From: Entomomonas sp945283395
Lineage (GTDB): Bacteria; Pseudomonadota; Gammaproteobacteria; Pseudomonadales; Pseudomonadaceae
DNA length: 64,000 nt
Direction of reading: 5' to 3'
Assembly: GCA_946480835.1 (NCBI GenBank)
Contig: CAMLLC010000010.1
Span: 15,420 to 79,419 of the forward strand
Positions 1 through 8,462 of this stretch are shown piece after piece; position 1 is the stretch's first letter; the number at the start of each line of letters is the position of its first letter. The notes below the pieces were generated by a model, which saw only the letters and a list, made by a program, of their open reading frames with translations, did no database searches and had not been told where the DNA came from. The position numbers were made by a program, and so were the translations under genes.

Positions 1-2
1 AT

Positions 3-281
3 ATATTTGTTAATGTCCTCGAGAGACAAAAAGTTACCGTCCACACCGCGCTATTAGATTTAGAAAAATCAAGAAAACGTTTTACTGCCAAACAAGCAGC
101 TTTACACGACACACCGCAAATAAGGCGTCATTCAGCTATTAGCCATACTGAATGGCTGTATTTTGCTAAGCAATATGAAATGTATTTTGGTAGTCCCTTA
201 CCCAAACTATACCAATTGCCACCAACTCCTCTCTACCTTGATACTCAAACCTTATACCAACACACCAAAATAATAGATTAA
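3..281 (+). CDS. C-terminal end of a possible lipopolysaccharide kinase (InaA/WaaP-like) gene, partial
   Basis: The gene enters from the left edge in the frame that starts at base 3 and stops with TAA at 279-281, so only its last 92 residues are visible. The tail contains LLDLEKSRKRF, which resembles the C-terminal segment of InaA/WaaP-type lipopolysaccharide kinases, where a DxEKxR-like stretch precedes a basic region. The catalytic part is outside the window, so the family call rests on this short similarity and is tentative. The methyltransferase start follows 13 bases downstream, suggesting one transcription unit. Confidence 0.45.
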   Translation: MFVNVLERQKVTVHTALLDLEKSRKRFTAKQAALHDTPQIRRHSAISHTEWLYFAKQYEMYFGSPLPKLYQLPPTPLYLDTQTLYQHTKIID

Positions 282-294
282 TAGGTTAATTAGC

Positions 295-984
295 ATGCTC
301 AATCAAATTCAAACCCCTCCTGAAAAAACGCCTATTCAATTAGCCTTTTCTAGTAAATATAGCAAAGCACATGCCATTGACTACTTTACAAAACATCAAC
401 AAGGCATAGCACGAAGATTCACTACTTGGCGCGAAACTCAATTAGCGCGGAAAGCTTTAAAAACCGCTGGCAATCCCCAATCAATCCTAGATTTACCCTG
501 TGGAGCTGGCCGCTTTTGGCAATTATTAGCCGCTGATCATAAGCGCACCTTGCTGGCAGCAGACAACTCTGAACACATGATAGAAGTGGCCAAAACACTA
601 CAACCACCAGCTATAGCTGAGCGTTTTACTGCTTTCAAATCTTCGGCCTTTGCTATTAAGCTTGCTAATGAGGCGGTAGATAACATCTTTTGTATACGCT
701 TGCTACACCATATAGAAGCACATGAACATCGGTTAGCTATTTTGCAAGAATTTTATAGAGTCACGCGCGATACAGTTATTCTATCACTCTGGGTAGATGG
801 TAATTTCAAAGCTTGGCGTAGAAGAAAATCAGAAGCAACCGGCCGTCATACTCAACATAATAGATTCTTAATTCCCACCGCCACTATTGAAGCTGAATTT
901 AAAGAAGTAGGTTTTAACATAGTAGCTCACCATGATTTTTTACCCAAGTATGCTATGTGGCGAATTTACGTGTTACGCAAATGA
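295..984 (+). CDS. Class I SAM-dependent methyltransferase
   Basis: A 229-residue protein with the Rossmann-type SAM-binding fold. Motif I is ILDLPCGAGRFWQLL around residues 63-77. An acidic residue at the end of the next strand (LLAADNSEHM) would bind the SAM ribose, and NIFCIRLLHHIE near residue 130 is the post-II region typical of small-molecule methyltransferases. No domain reveals the substrate. The close spacing to the upstream LPS-kinase-like gene suggests an envelope-related substrate, but this is inference from context only. The ATG at 295 has no strong ribosome binding site and may be translationally coupled. Its 3' end lies 4 bases from the convergent radical SAM gene. Confidence 0.8.
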   Translation: MLNQIQTPPEKTPIQLAFSSKYSKAHAIDYFTKHQQGIARRFTTWRETQLARKALKTAGNPQSILDLPCGAGRFWQLLAADHKRTLLAADNSEHMIEVAKTLQPPAIAERFTAFKSSAFAIKLANEAVDNIFCIRLLHHIEAHEHRLAILQEFYRVTRDTVILSLWVDGNFKAWRRRKSEATGRHTQHNRFLIPTATIEAEFKEVGFNIVAHHDFLPKYAMWRIYVLRK

Positions 985-988
985 CTTA

Positions 989-2518
989 TTAAGCATGTTG
1001 TTGTTGCCTTTTAGGTAAAGCTTGCTCTTTGCCTTTATGTTTAAGATGATCTTTCCAAGCGCGCGGCGGTTCACCTAAAAAGCGTGGCCAGCCATGCGTA
1101 CCTATTCGTATAAAATCTTGTTGCATGGCTTGTTGAATAGTTTCTAATGAATGCTGCTGGCTAGCTAGCAAAAATTCAAACACTAGCGCAAACAATTTAT
1201 CTAAGGCAATACCATGTGTTTGATTAACTTTTGGGAAAGCCCATTGACTAAAGGCTGCTATATTACCAAAAGCATCATCATTCAATAATAACGGTAAAGT
1301 AAACTTGAATCGTCCTGAATTTGCTATTAAATCCCAAAACTTAGCTATTTTCTTAATATGATTTACCTCTTCATAATCCAAATCTTTATTAGCTAATAAA
1401 GTATAAGGTGGCAAACTACTAAATTTATAATCATAAGCTTGGTTATGACGTTTAATAGGTGTTCCTTTTAAGCGTTTCAATAACCCTAATTGAATCTCTT
1501 GCGGCTGCCAAGACCACAATTCATTAAACCCTTTGGCAAAGTTTGCTAAGTTTTCAGCAGGTAAACCAGCTATCAAATCTACATGCAAGTGAACTGTAGT
1601 ATGCTTAGATAACCAACTAATATTTTCTTTAGCTTTCAATAAATTAGTTTTTCTTGAAATCAGCGTTTGCGTTTCTGCATAAAGCGTTTGAATACCAATT
1701 TCAAACTGTAAACTAGCGGCAGGAAATTCTAAGATTAAAGCTTTTAACTCGTCAGGAAGATGATCGGGCACGAGCTCAAAATGTAAAAATAATGATTCAT
1801 CTGGATATTGTTTTAGCTTATCTAAAAAAAACTGTAAGATAGTGGCAGTAAATTCTTTTTTTAAATTAAACGTCCTATCTATAAATTTAAATTGCCGTAA
1901 GCCTCTTTGGTAGAGTTTATCCATAGCTGCCAAAAAGGGTTCTAGTGGAAACATCCATGCCGTTTTATCTAAACTAGATAAACAAAATTCACATTTAAAA
2001 GGACACCCCCTAGAAGCCTCTACATAAATGGTTCTATGCTTTATATCATCATCCGTATAATAATCATAAGGTAATAAAATAGTTGCTAAATTTGCTTGAA
2101 TACCTTGTATAACCTTACTAGCTATCATTTGCCCTGCCATCAATTGATGGCAAAGCTGATAAAAACTGATATCTCCCCAACCTGTTATTAAATAGTCAGC
2201 CAATGTGAAAATCTCAGTTTTTTGATACTCATAGGAAACTTCAGGGCCACCAATAATAATTGATATGTCTGGCCTTAATATTTTTAATTCTCTAATAAGT
2301 TGCGTAGTTTTTTCAATATTCCAGATATAAACTGAAAAACCTATAATATGGGGATTCTTGTTAACTATTTGTTCTAGCATGTCCTCCACATTTTGTTGAA
2401 TTGTCAATTCTAAGATATGCGTCTGTTGTTGCAACTCCTGCATATTGGCATATAGATATCGTAATGCTAATGAAGCATGCGCGAATCGAGCATTAAGCGT
2501 AGTTAACAAAATAGTCAT
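989..2518 (-). CDS. B12-binding domain-containing radical SAM protein (DUF4080 type)
   Basis: A 509-residue protein. Its N-terminal third looks like a cobalamin-binding Rossmann domain (ILLTTLNARFAHASLALRYL at the start, IIGFSVYIWN and ISIIIGGPEVS further on). The radical SAM core carries the 4Fe-4S motif C-x3-C-x2-C in SRGCPFKCEFC near residue 170. The C-terminal region matches the DUF4080 family in length and composition. Such proteins are predicted to do radical chemistry on an unidentified substrate. I chose the ATG at 2518 because the longer frame begins with TTG at 2539 and the family begins with the MTILLTTLNAR strand; a GGGTAC-like sequence lies upstream. It is divergent from nth. Confidence 0.82.
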   Translation of the reverse strand: MTILLTTLNARFAHASLALRYLYANMQELQQQTHILELTIQQNVEDMLEQIVNKNPHIIGFSVYIWNIEKTTQLIRELKILRPDISIIIGGPEVSYEYQKTEIFTLADYLITGWGDISFYQLCHQLMAGQMIASKVIQGIQANLATILLPYDYYTDDDIKHRTIYVEASRGCPFKCEFCLSSLDKTAWMFPLEPFLAAMDKLYQRGLRQFKFIDRTFNLKKEFTATILQFFLDKLKQYPDESLFLHFELVPDHLPDELKALILEFPAASLQFEIGIQTLYAETQTLISRKTNLLKAKENISWLSKHTTVHLHVDLIAGLPAENLANFAKGFNELWSWQPQEIQLGLLKRLKGTPIKRHNQAYDYKFSSLPPYTLLANKDLDYEEVNHIKKIAKFWDLIANSGRFKFTLPLLLNDDAFGNIAAFSQWAFPKVNQTHGIALDKLFALVFEFLLASQQHSLETIQQAMQQDFIRIGTHGWPRFLGEPPRAWKDHLKHKGKEQALPKRQQQHA

Positions 2519-2653
2519 CAAATAATAAGTACCCAGCAAATAACCAAACAGCTAATACCCTAAACCCAAATAGCTTAATTTAGTGTGGTAATTTAGCAGT
2601 GTGCAGTTTACTAGATAAGGCTTATAATTTATAGCTTACCTAGGGAGTAAACA

Positions 2654-3292
2654 ATGAATGCAGCAAAACGCCGAGAGATCTTTCGCCGCTTAAAAGAACA
2701 TAATCCACAGCCCACTACTGAATTGGAATTTGTGTCAACCTTTGAATTACTAGTAGCTGTTATGTTATCAGCTCAGGCTACCGATCTTAGCGTTAACAAG
2801 GTTACTCGTAAACTTTTCCCTATAGCCAATACACCCGAAGCTATTTTAGCGCTAGGCATAGAAGGTTTATCTAACTATATTAAATCTATTGGCCTTTATA
2901 ATGGCAAAGCAAAAAATATTATAGCTACTTGCCAACAGCTTATTAACCTACATAATAGTCAAGTACCTTGTACTAGAGAAGCTCTTGAAGCATTACCAGG
3001 TGTTGGCCGCAAAACAGCTAATGTAGTGCTTAATACAGCTTTTCATCAAGCTGTCATGGCAGTTGACACCCACGTCTTTAGAGTAAGTAATAGAACTCAT
3101 CTAGCCATAGGTAAAAATGTCTTAGAAGTTGAAGAAAAATTAATGAAAGTGATTTCTAAAGAATATCTAGTAGATGCTCACCATTGGCTTATCCTGCATG
3201 GCCGTTATGTTTGCAAAGCAAGAAAGCCACAATGTGGGAGTTGCTGTATTGAAGACTTATGTGAATATCCAGCAAAAACATCCGATATATGA
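2654..3292 (+). CDS. nth: Endonuclease III (DNA glycosylase/AP lyase)
   Basis: Base-excision-repair enzyme that removes oxidised pyrimidines and cleaves the abasic site. The 212-residue length is normal. The helix-hairpin-helix is LPGVGRKTANVVL around residues 114-126, containing the catalytic lysine. The catalytic aspartate is in VDTHVFRVSNR. The C-terminal 4Fe-4S ligands follow the family spacing C-x6-C-x2-C-x5-C in the segment starting CKARKPQC. A TATAAT at 2623-2628 and an AGGGAG-like site before the ATG give it its own start signals. The PA3496-type gene follows downstream, as in Pseudomonas. Confidence 0.97.
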   Translation: MNAAKRREIFRRLKEHNPQPTTELEFVSTFELLVAVMLSAQATDLSVNKVTRKLFPIANTPEAILALGIEGLSNYIKSIGLYNGKAKNIIATCQQLINLHNSQVPCTREALEALPGVGRKTANVVLNTAFHQAVMAVDTHVFRVSNRTHLAIGKNVLEVEEKLMKVISKEYLVDAHHWLILHGRYVCKARKPQCGSCCIEDLCEYPAKTSDI

Positions 3293-3398
3293 ACAATTAA
3301 TCAAACAAATCAAATCAATAAATAAAATTTATTTTACCATTTGTTATTTTCAGGATATAAGGTGCGCCATATAAACCCCATTTGATGGAGTGAAACTG

Positions 3399-3575
3399 AT
3401 GAGTAAAGAAAATATTGATTTAGAAGATGACTTCTTAACTGATGAACTTGAAGATGCAGAGGATGCCGAAGCAGATGTAACTAAAAGCAACCTAGCTAAA
3501 CGTCGAATTATAGATAATATATTAGAGGAACGCCGTCTTAACAAACAGATAGCTGATTTTGATTTCGACATTTAA
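3399..3575 (+). CDS. PA3496-family small acidic protein (putative envelope integrity protein)
   Basis: A 58-residue protein with a very acidic N-terminal half (EDAEDAEAD) and a basic, helical C-terminal half ending in QIADFDFDI. This pattern and its place directly after nth match the Pseudomonas PA3496 family, described as putative envelope-integrity proteins; the molecular role is not known. The ATG at 3399 is preceded by TGGAG at a spacing of 8. An upstream GTG at 3390 is in frame but overlaps that ribosome binding site, so it is less likely. A strong terminator follows immediately. Confidence 0.8.
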   Translation: MSKENIDLEDDFLTDELEDAEDAEADVTKSNLAKRRIIDNILEERRLNKQIADFDFDI

Positions 3576-3576
3576 A

Positions 3577-3599
3577 AACCGCTGCTTAGCGGTTTTTTT
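3577..3599. terminator. Bidirectional rho-independent terminator
   Basis: A perfect 7-base-pair stem (AACCGCT / AGCGGTT) with a GCTT loop is followed by a run of T on the plus strand. The preceding run of A gives a T tail on the minus strand. It sits between the convergent PA3496-type gene and gloA and can end both. Confidence 0.85.
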
Positions 3600-3605
3600 G
3601 GTTGA

Positions 3606-3998
3606 CTAATCCTTACGATCAGGAGAGAGTAATTCTATTTTATAGCCATCAGGATCTTCTACAAAAGCCAAAATACTAGCACCATGTTGCATAGGGCTAG
3701 GTTTACGAGTTATTTTGCCACCACTAGCTTGGATAGTTTGGCAAGCTTGATAAACATCATCTACCTCTAATGCAATATGCCCATAGCCTGTACCTAGTTC
3801 ATAGCTATTTATTCCCCAATTGTAGGTAAGCTCTATTACCGCTGTATCTTGTTCTGCACCGTAGCCTAGAAAGGCTAAAGTAAACTTACCTTCAGGATAA
3901 TCATTGCGTCTTAATAGCTTCATACCTAATACATCCCTATAAAAAGCGATAGATTTTTCTAAATCCCCCACTCTTAACATGGTATGCAATAATCTCAT
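3606..3998 (-). CDS. gloA: Lactoylglutathione lyase (glyoxalase I)
   Basis: Converts the hemithioacetal of methylglyoxal and glutathione to S-lactoylglutathione. It is a 130-residue protein of the short, nickel-type bacterial class, with two VOC beta-alpha-beta modules. The four metal ligands are recognisable: His in RLLHTMLRVGD at the start, Glu in AVIELTYNW, His in GYGHIALE and Glu in GYKIELLSP. The ATG at 3998 matches the canonical N terminus MRLLHTMLRVGDL and has GAGG 8 bases upstream. The longer ATG at 4019 has no ribosome binding site and adds 7 residues. Confidence 0.95.
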   Translation of the reverse strand: MRLLHTMLRVGDLEKSIAFYRDVLGMKLLRRNDYPEGKFTLAFLGYGAEQDTAVIELTYNWGINSYELGTGYGHIALEVDDVYQACQTIQASGGKITRKPSPMQHGASILAFVEDPDGYKIELLSPDRKD

Positions 3999-4072
3999 CA
4001 ATCTTACCTCATGGCTCATATCGCAGCAGCTTAAGCTACTGCGTTAATTATTATTTAGTTAACTAGGTATCT

Positions 4073-5290
4073 TTACAGCAATTTACGGCCTTTTTGAGCT
4101 GCAATACGTAACCTTAATGCATTCAATTTAATAAAGCCTGCTGCATCTGCTTGATTATAAGCGCCACCATCTTCTTCAAAAGTAGCTATATTAGCATCAA
4201 ATAATGAGTCCTCTGACTTACGACCCACTATCATCACATTACCCTTATATAATTTTAACCTTACGATACCATTCACATATTGCTGAGATTCATCTATCAT
4301 CTGTTGTAACATAATACGTTCAGGACTCCACCAATAACCATTATAAATTAAGCTAGCATAACGCGGCATGATACTATCTTTAAGGTGCGCCACTTCCCTA
4401 TCTAATGTAATAGATTCAATCGCACGATGTGCTTGGAGCATAATAGTACCGCCTGGTGTTTCATAACATCCCCGCGATTTCATACCCACATAACGATTTT
4501 CAACAATATCCAAGCGACCAATACCATTAGCACTGCCTAAACGATTTAATTCAGTTAACACGTTAGCCGCAGACATTGGCTTACCATCGATAGCAACAAT
4601 ATCACCTTTGTGATAAGTTAACTCAAGATAAGTTGGCGAATCAGGCGCTTTTTCGGGCAATACCGTCCAACGCCACATATCTTCTTCACTTTCTGCCCAA
4701 GTGTCTTCTAAAACGCCGCCTTCATAAGAGATATGTAACAAATTGGCATCCATTGAATAAGGAGACTTTTTCTTACCATGACGCTCAATAGGAATATTAT
4801 TCTTTTCAGCATAATCCATTAACTTTTCACGAGATAACAAATTCCATTCACGCCAGGGGGCAATTACCTTAATGCCCGGTTTTAGAGCATAAGCCCCTAA
4901 CTCAAAACGAACCTGATCGTTACCTTTACCCGTAGCACCATGTGCGATAGCATCGGCTCCTGTCTTATTAGCAATTTCAACCAATCTTTTAACAATCAAT
5001 GGGCGTGCAATTGATGTTCCTAATAAATACTCTCCCTCATAAATAGTATTAGCTCGAAACATAGGAAACACAAAATCACGTACAAATTCTTCGCGTAAAT
5101 CCTCAATAAAAATTTCTTTAACACCTAACGTTTTTGCTTTCGCCCGAGCAGGCTCTACTTCTTCACCTTGCCCAAGATCCGCAGTAAAGGTTACTACCTC
5201 ACATTGATAAGTATCTTGCAACCACTTGAGTATTACTGAGGTATCCAAGCCACCTGAATAAGCAAGGACAACTTTTTTTATATCTGCCAT
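4073..5290 (-). CDS. argG: Argininosuccinate synthase
   Basis: Joins citrulline and aspartate with ATP in the penultimate step of arginine synthesis. At 405 residues it is full length for the bacterial type. The ATP pyrophosphatase signature VVLAYSGGLDTSVI is at the N terminus, GHGATGKGNDQVRFE-like residues (AHGATGKGNDQVRFELG) follow near residue 115, and conserved segments occur throughout. The ATG at 5290 has GGAG 7 bases upstream, so the in-frame 5-codon extension is discarded. It is transcribed alone from the 162-base divergent region shared with the META lipoprotein gene. I saw no clear ArgR operator. Confidence 0.97.
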   Translation of the reverse strand: MADIKKVVLAYSGGLDTSVILKWLQDTYQCEVVTFTADLGQGEEVEPARAKAKTLGVKEIFIEDLREEFVRDFVFPMFRANTIYEGEYLLGTSIARPLIVKRLVEIANKTGADAIAHGATGKGNDQVRFELGAYALKPGIKVIAPWREWNLLSREKLMDYAEKNNIPIERHGKKKSPYSMDANLLHISYEGGVLEDTWAESEEDMWRWTVLPEKAPDSPTYLELTYHKGDIVAIDGKPMSAANVLTELNRLGSANGIGRLDIVENRYVGMKSRGCYETPGGTIMLQAHRAIESITLDREVAHLKDSIMPRYASLIYNGYWWSPERIMLQQMIDESQQYVNGIVRLKLYKGNVMIVGRKSEDSLFDANIATFEEDGGAYNQADAAGFIKLNALRLRIAAQKGRKLL

Positions 5291-5467
5291 GCTATAACTC
5301 CACAAATTTTAGTTTATAAATTAATTGAGTTTACTGCACATTCTATTGAATTTACAGAGGCAAATTAAAAATTTTTGATACTGTCATAATAATGAATTAA
5401 ATCTGTTTTCTAGTTGCGATACAATCTCAACTAGCGTTTAATAACCTATTAAATATAAAAGGAGATT

Positions 5468-5893
5468 ATGGTGAAAAAGATATTGTTAAGTCTATTAATA
5501 TTAACATCTCTTATGGGGTGTCAAATGACTAAATCTACCAACCTTACCCCTGCTGATTTATATGGTGAATATGAACTAGTGCAAGTTGATCAAGCACCCA
5601 TCGAAAAAACTCTAGACCGAGCTATGACCTTAAGTTTTGAGCAAGGGGTAGCCGACAACCTTAAAGTCTATGGGGTACTCTGTAATAACTTTATGGGGCA
5701 AGTAGCGCTAAAACAAGGAAAAATAACCAGCCAAGGTTTAGCCTCTACTCGTATGAGCTGTTTTCGTGAAAAAGAAGCCACTATGGAAAACTTCTTAAAC
5801 GCCATGTTAGAAGAAGGTGCTAGCTTAACTTTACAAAGCACCACCTTAACGATAGAAGGTGCGGGCCATAAATTTGTGTATAAAAAACGTTGA
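5468..5893 (+). CDS. META-domain lipoprotein (HslJ-like)
   Basis: A 141-residue predicted lipoprotein: the signal peptide ends in the lipobox LMGC (Cys18). The rest is a single META domain (DUF306), with the typical progression GEYELVQVD, then an LSF strand, a central Cys-Asn pair in VLCNNFMGQVAL, and TRMSC near the end. In E. coli the family member HslJ is linked to heat shock and novobiocin resistance; no activity is known. AAGGAG lies just before the ATG. A GTG two codons on would have slightly better spacing, so the exact start is uncertain by one codon. Confidence 0.8.
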   Translation: MVKKILLSLLILTSLMGCQMTKSTNLTPADLYGEYELVQVDQAPIEKTLDRAMTLSFEQGVADNLKVYGVLCNNFMGQVALKQGKITSQGLASTRMSCFREKEATMENFLNAMLEEGASLTLQSTTLTIEGAGHKFVYKKR

Positions 5894-6031
5894 TCACTCA
5901 CCTTTTTAGAGGTAACCCGTTAAAATATTCAATAACCCTTTTAGTTAGTTAAGAGAGGACTTCATATACTTGTAGCTCATCATGTCATATGCTGTTAACT
6001 CTGTAACAAGACTCCTACTGGAGATTATCTT

Positions 6032-6643
6032 ATGCCCCAAACAAAGACTTTATTAGATCTTTTAAAAAATCGTCGATCAACTACCACTACTTTATTAACA
6101 GGGCCTGGGCCTACTCCTGCGCAACTGCACGATATCCTGACGATAGGGCTTAGAGTACCAGATCATGGCAAATTAGAACCTTGGCGACTAATAGTAGTAG
6201 AAGGAGCAGCTAGGCAAGTGCTAGGTAAAAGGTTAGCAGAAGATTTTTATACAGAAAAAAATACGTTAACTGAACGACAACAAGAAAAACTAAGTAATAT
6301 CATCATGTACTCAGTTACAGATGTCCCGTTAATGATTTATGTGGTCAGCTCTTTCAATGAAAAAGCTACTAATATTCCCAGAGATGAACAATTATTATCG
6401 GCTGGCGCTGTCTGCATGAATATTATTTTAGCAGCTAATGCCATGGGCTATGGTGCAAACTGGATTAGTGGTTGGTTAGCCTATAGCCAACGTGCAAAAA
6501 ACACCATAGGAATCAAATCCAATGAGCAAATAGCAGGCGTTATCTTTATTGGTACTGGTAGTAATCAATTGGCAGATCGAAAAAGGCCAGATTTACAAGA
6601 AAAAGTCCACTATTGGTCAATAGGGGAAGACTCTCAACCATAA
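6032..6643 (+). CDS. Nitroreductase family protein (YdjA-like)
   Basis: An FMN-dependent NAD(P)H oxidoreductase of the small nitroreductase family. The N terminus has the FMN-binding basic motif KNRRSTTTTL, followed by VPDHGKLEPWRLIVVEG, which is characteristic of the YdjA subgroup. A later GYGANWISGWLAYS segment is the conserved C-terminal part near the flavin. At 203 residues it is about 20 longer than E. coli YdjA. The physiological substrate is not evident. The ATG has GGAG 8 bases upstream. It lies between the META lipoprotein and smpB with gaps on both sides, so it is probably monocistronic. Confidence 0.88.
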   Translation: MPQTKTLLDLLKNRRSTTTTLLTGPGPTPAQLHDILTIGLRVPDHGKLEPWRLIVVEGAARQVLGKRLAEDFYTEKNTLTERQQEKLSNIIMYSVTDVPLMIYVVSSFNEKATNIPRDEQLLSAGAVCMNIILAANAMGYGANWISGWLAYSQRAKNTIGIKSNEQIAGVIFIGTGSNQLADRKRPDLQEKVHYWSIGEDSQP

Positions 6644-6725
6644 TATTCACGAATAACCAACCAGTAAGCTTTTAAAATAAGCTATACTATGATGAAATCA
6701 TCAATTTAACTGTAATAAACGAATT

Positions 6726-7202
6726 ATGGCTAAAAAGAAAAAAGTATATCCTGGTAATATTGCACAAAACAAAAAAGCGCTACATGATTATTTTGTAGAG
6801 GAAAGTTTTGAGGCAGGTATTGCCTTATCGGGGTGGGAAGTTAAAAGTCTACGAGCTGGAAAGGCACAGCTTACTGATAGTTATGTATTATTAAAAGATG
6901 GGGAAGCATGGTTGTTAGGTAGCCATATTATGCCATTGCAGACCATTAGTACTCACGTAGTAGCTGATCCAGACCGGACTCGCAAATTATTACTCCATAA
7001 AAAAGAATTAAGTAAACTATTTGGTTCTGTTCAACAGAAAGGTTATGCTTGTATTGCTTTATCGCTCTACTGGAAAAAACATCTAGTTAAGTGCCAAATA
7101 GCCTTAGCCAAGGGCAAAAAGGACTATGATAAACGTCATACCTTGAAAGAACGTGATGCCAACAGAGAAATCCAACGCGCTTTTCGTAAAGAACAACGCT
7201 AA
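6726..7202 (+). CDS. smpB: SsrA (tmRNA)-binding protein SmpB
   Basis: Binds tmRNA and delivers it to stalled ribosomes in trans-translation. The 158-residue length and the sequence are typical: lysine-rich start, NKKALHDYFVEESFEAGI, then the conserved GWEVKSLRAGKAQL and DSYV segments of the beta-barrel. The basic C-terminal tail KGKKDYDKRHTLKERDANREIQRA mimics the codon-anticodon helix in the decoding centre. I did not see the tmRNA gene itself in this window. A TATACT sequence about 45 bases upstream of the start could be its -10 element. Confidence 0.97.
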   Translation: MAKKKKVYPGNIAQNKKALHDYFVEESFEAGIALSGWEVKSLRAGKAQLTDSYVLLKDGEAWLLGSHIMPLQTISTHVVADPDRTRKLLLHKKELSKLFGSVQQKGYACIALSLYWKKHLVKCQIALAKGKKDYDKRHTLKERDANREIQRAFRKEQR

Positions 7203-7230
7203 TTCACCCTAATTAATTTAAGAAATTGCT

Positions 7231-8427
7231 ATGTTTGAACAAGTTACAGCTTATCTAGGTGATCCTATTTTCTCCCTAGTTGAACAGTTTCATAACGACC
7301 CTAATGACGCCAAAGTAAATTTAAGTATTGGCCTTTATTATAATGAACAAGGTGAAATTCCTCAGCTTGCTTCTGTTAAACAAGCCTTATCAGTTATCCA
7401 AACAGAACAATTAAAAAAACCTTCTCTTTATTTACCTATGCAAGGATTACCAGCATATAGATCAGCGGTTTTACCTTTGATCTTTGGCAAAGATCACCCT
7501 TGTTTACTTGAAAATAGAGTTGCTTTTGCCCAAACTCTAGGTGGATCAGGTGCCCTAAAGATAGGGGCAGACTTTTTACATAACTACTATGCTAATGCTA
7601 CTGTATGGGTTAGTGATCCTACTTGGGAAAATCACAAAGATATTTTCGCTGGCGCAGGTTTTAAACTCAAAAGTTATCCTTATTTTGACTCCACCACTTT
7701 GCGTGTTGATTGCAAAGCTATGTTAGCCGCTATTGAACAAGCTGCCCCCCAAGATATTATTTTACTTCATCCCTGCTGTCATAATCCAACAGGGGCCGAT
7801 CTTACCCCACAACAATGGGATACCCTGATACCTATTCTTCAACAAAAGCAACTTATCCCTTTCTTAGATATGGCTTATCAAGGTCTTGGCAAAGGTCTTA
7901 ACGAAGATGCTTATGCTATTAGAGCTATGGCCAAAGCTGGCCTTACTCTATTAGTAGCCAATTCTTTCTCAAAAATCTTTTCTCTCTATGGTGAGCGAAT
8001 AGGTGCATTAAGCGTTGTCTGTGAAGCTAACGAAACGGCTGAACGGGTACAAGGACAATTGAAAGCCACCATACGTCGTAACTATTCTAGCCCTCCAACT
8101 TTAGGGGCACAAATTGTCAGTCGCGTATTAACTGAAGATAAATTAATTCAGACTTGGCTGCAAGATGTTGAGCAAATGCGTGTACGCATTAATAGCATGC
8201 GGCAAATGCTCGCCAACAAACTACTCACATTAGGTGTTAGTCAAGTTGAACATCTTACCCAACAACAAGGGATGTTCAGTTATACTGGTTTCAACAAAGA
8301 ACAAATCACACGTCTGCGTACTAACTACAGTATCTATCTGCTTGATAGTGGTCGTATGTGCGTAGCAGGTCTTACTAATGACAATATAGATAAAATAGCT
8401 CAAGCGTTTGCTGCTATTCAAAAATAA
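7231..8427 (+). CDS. tyrB: Aromatic amino acid / aspartate aminotransferase (class I)
   Basis: A PLP-dependent aminotransferase of the AspC/TyrB group, 398 residues, full length. The N terminus DPIFSLVEQFHNDPNDAKVNLSIGLYYNEQG is diagnostic of this fold type I subgroup. The PLP lysine is in NSFSKIFSLYGERIGAL around residue 250, the Asn/Asp contacts are in HPCCHNPTGADLT and DMAYQGLG, and the C-terminal substrate arginine lies in SGRMCVAGL. It probably makes tyrosine and phenylalanine from their keto acids; activity on aspartate cannot be ruled out. A terminator follows directly. Confidence 0.9.
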   Translation: MFEQVTAYLGDPIFSLVEQFHNDPNDAKVNLSIGLYYNEQGEIPQLASVKQALSVIQTEQLKKPSLYLPMQGLPAYRSAVLPLIFGKDHPCLLENRVAFAQTLGGSGALKIGADFLHNYYANATVWVSDPTWENHKDIFAGAGFKLKSYPYFDSTTLRVDCKAMLAAIEQAAPQDIILLHPCCHNPTGADLTPQQWDTLIPILQQKQLIPFLDMAYQGLGKGLNEDAYAIRAMAKAGLTLLVANSFSKIFSLYGERIGALSVVCEANETAERVQGQLKATIRRNYSSPPTLGAQIVSRVLTEDKLIQTWLQDVEQMRVRINSMRQMLANKLLTLGVSQVEHLTQQQGMFSYTGFNKEQITRLRTNYSIYLLDSGRMCVAGLTNDNIDKIAQAFAAIQK

Positions 8428-8452
8428 AAACCCAACGTTATGTTGGGTTTTT
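8427..8452. terminator. Bidirectional rho-independent terminator
   Basis: A 10-base-pair stem (AAAACCCAAC / GTTGGGTTTT) with a GTTAT loop and flanking T and A runs. It lies between the convergent aminotransferase gene and the outer-membrane efflux gene and can terminate both. Confidence 0.88.
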
Positions 8453-8462
8453 AACTAGTTAA

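Noticed and set aside
3174..3374. Plus-strand frame overlapping the end of nth
   Set aside because: It overlaps nth in another frame, lacks a ribosome binding site, and nth has all its conserved cysteines.
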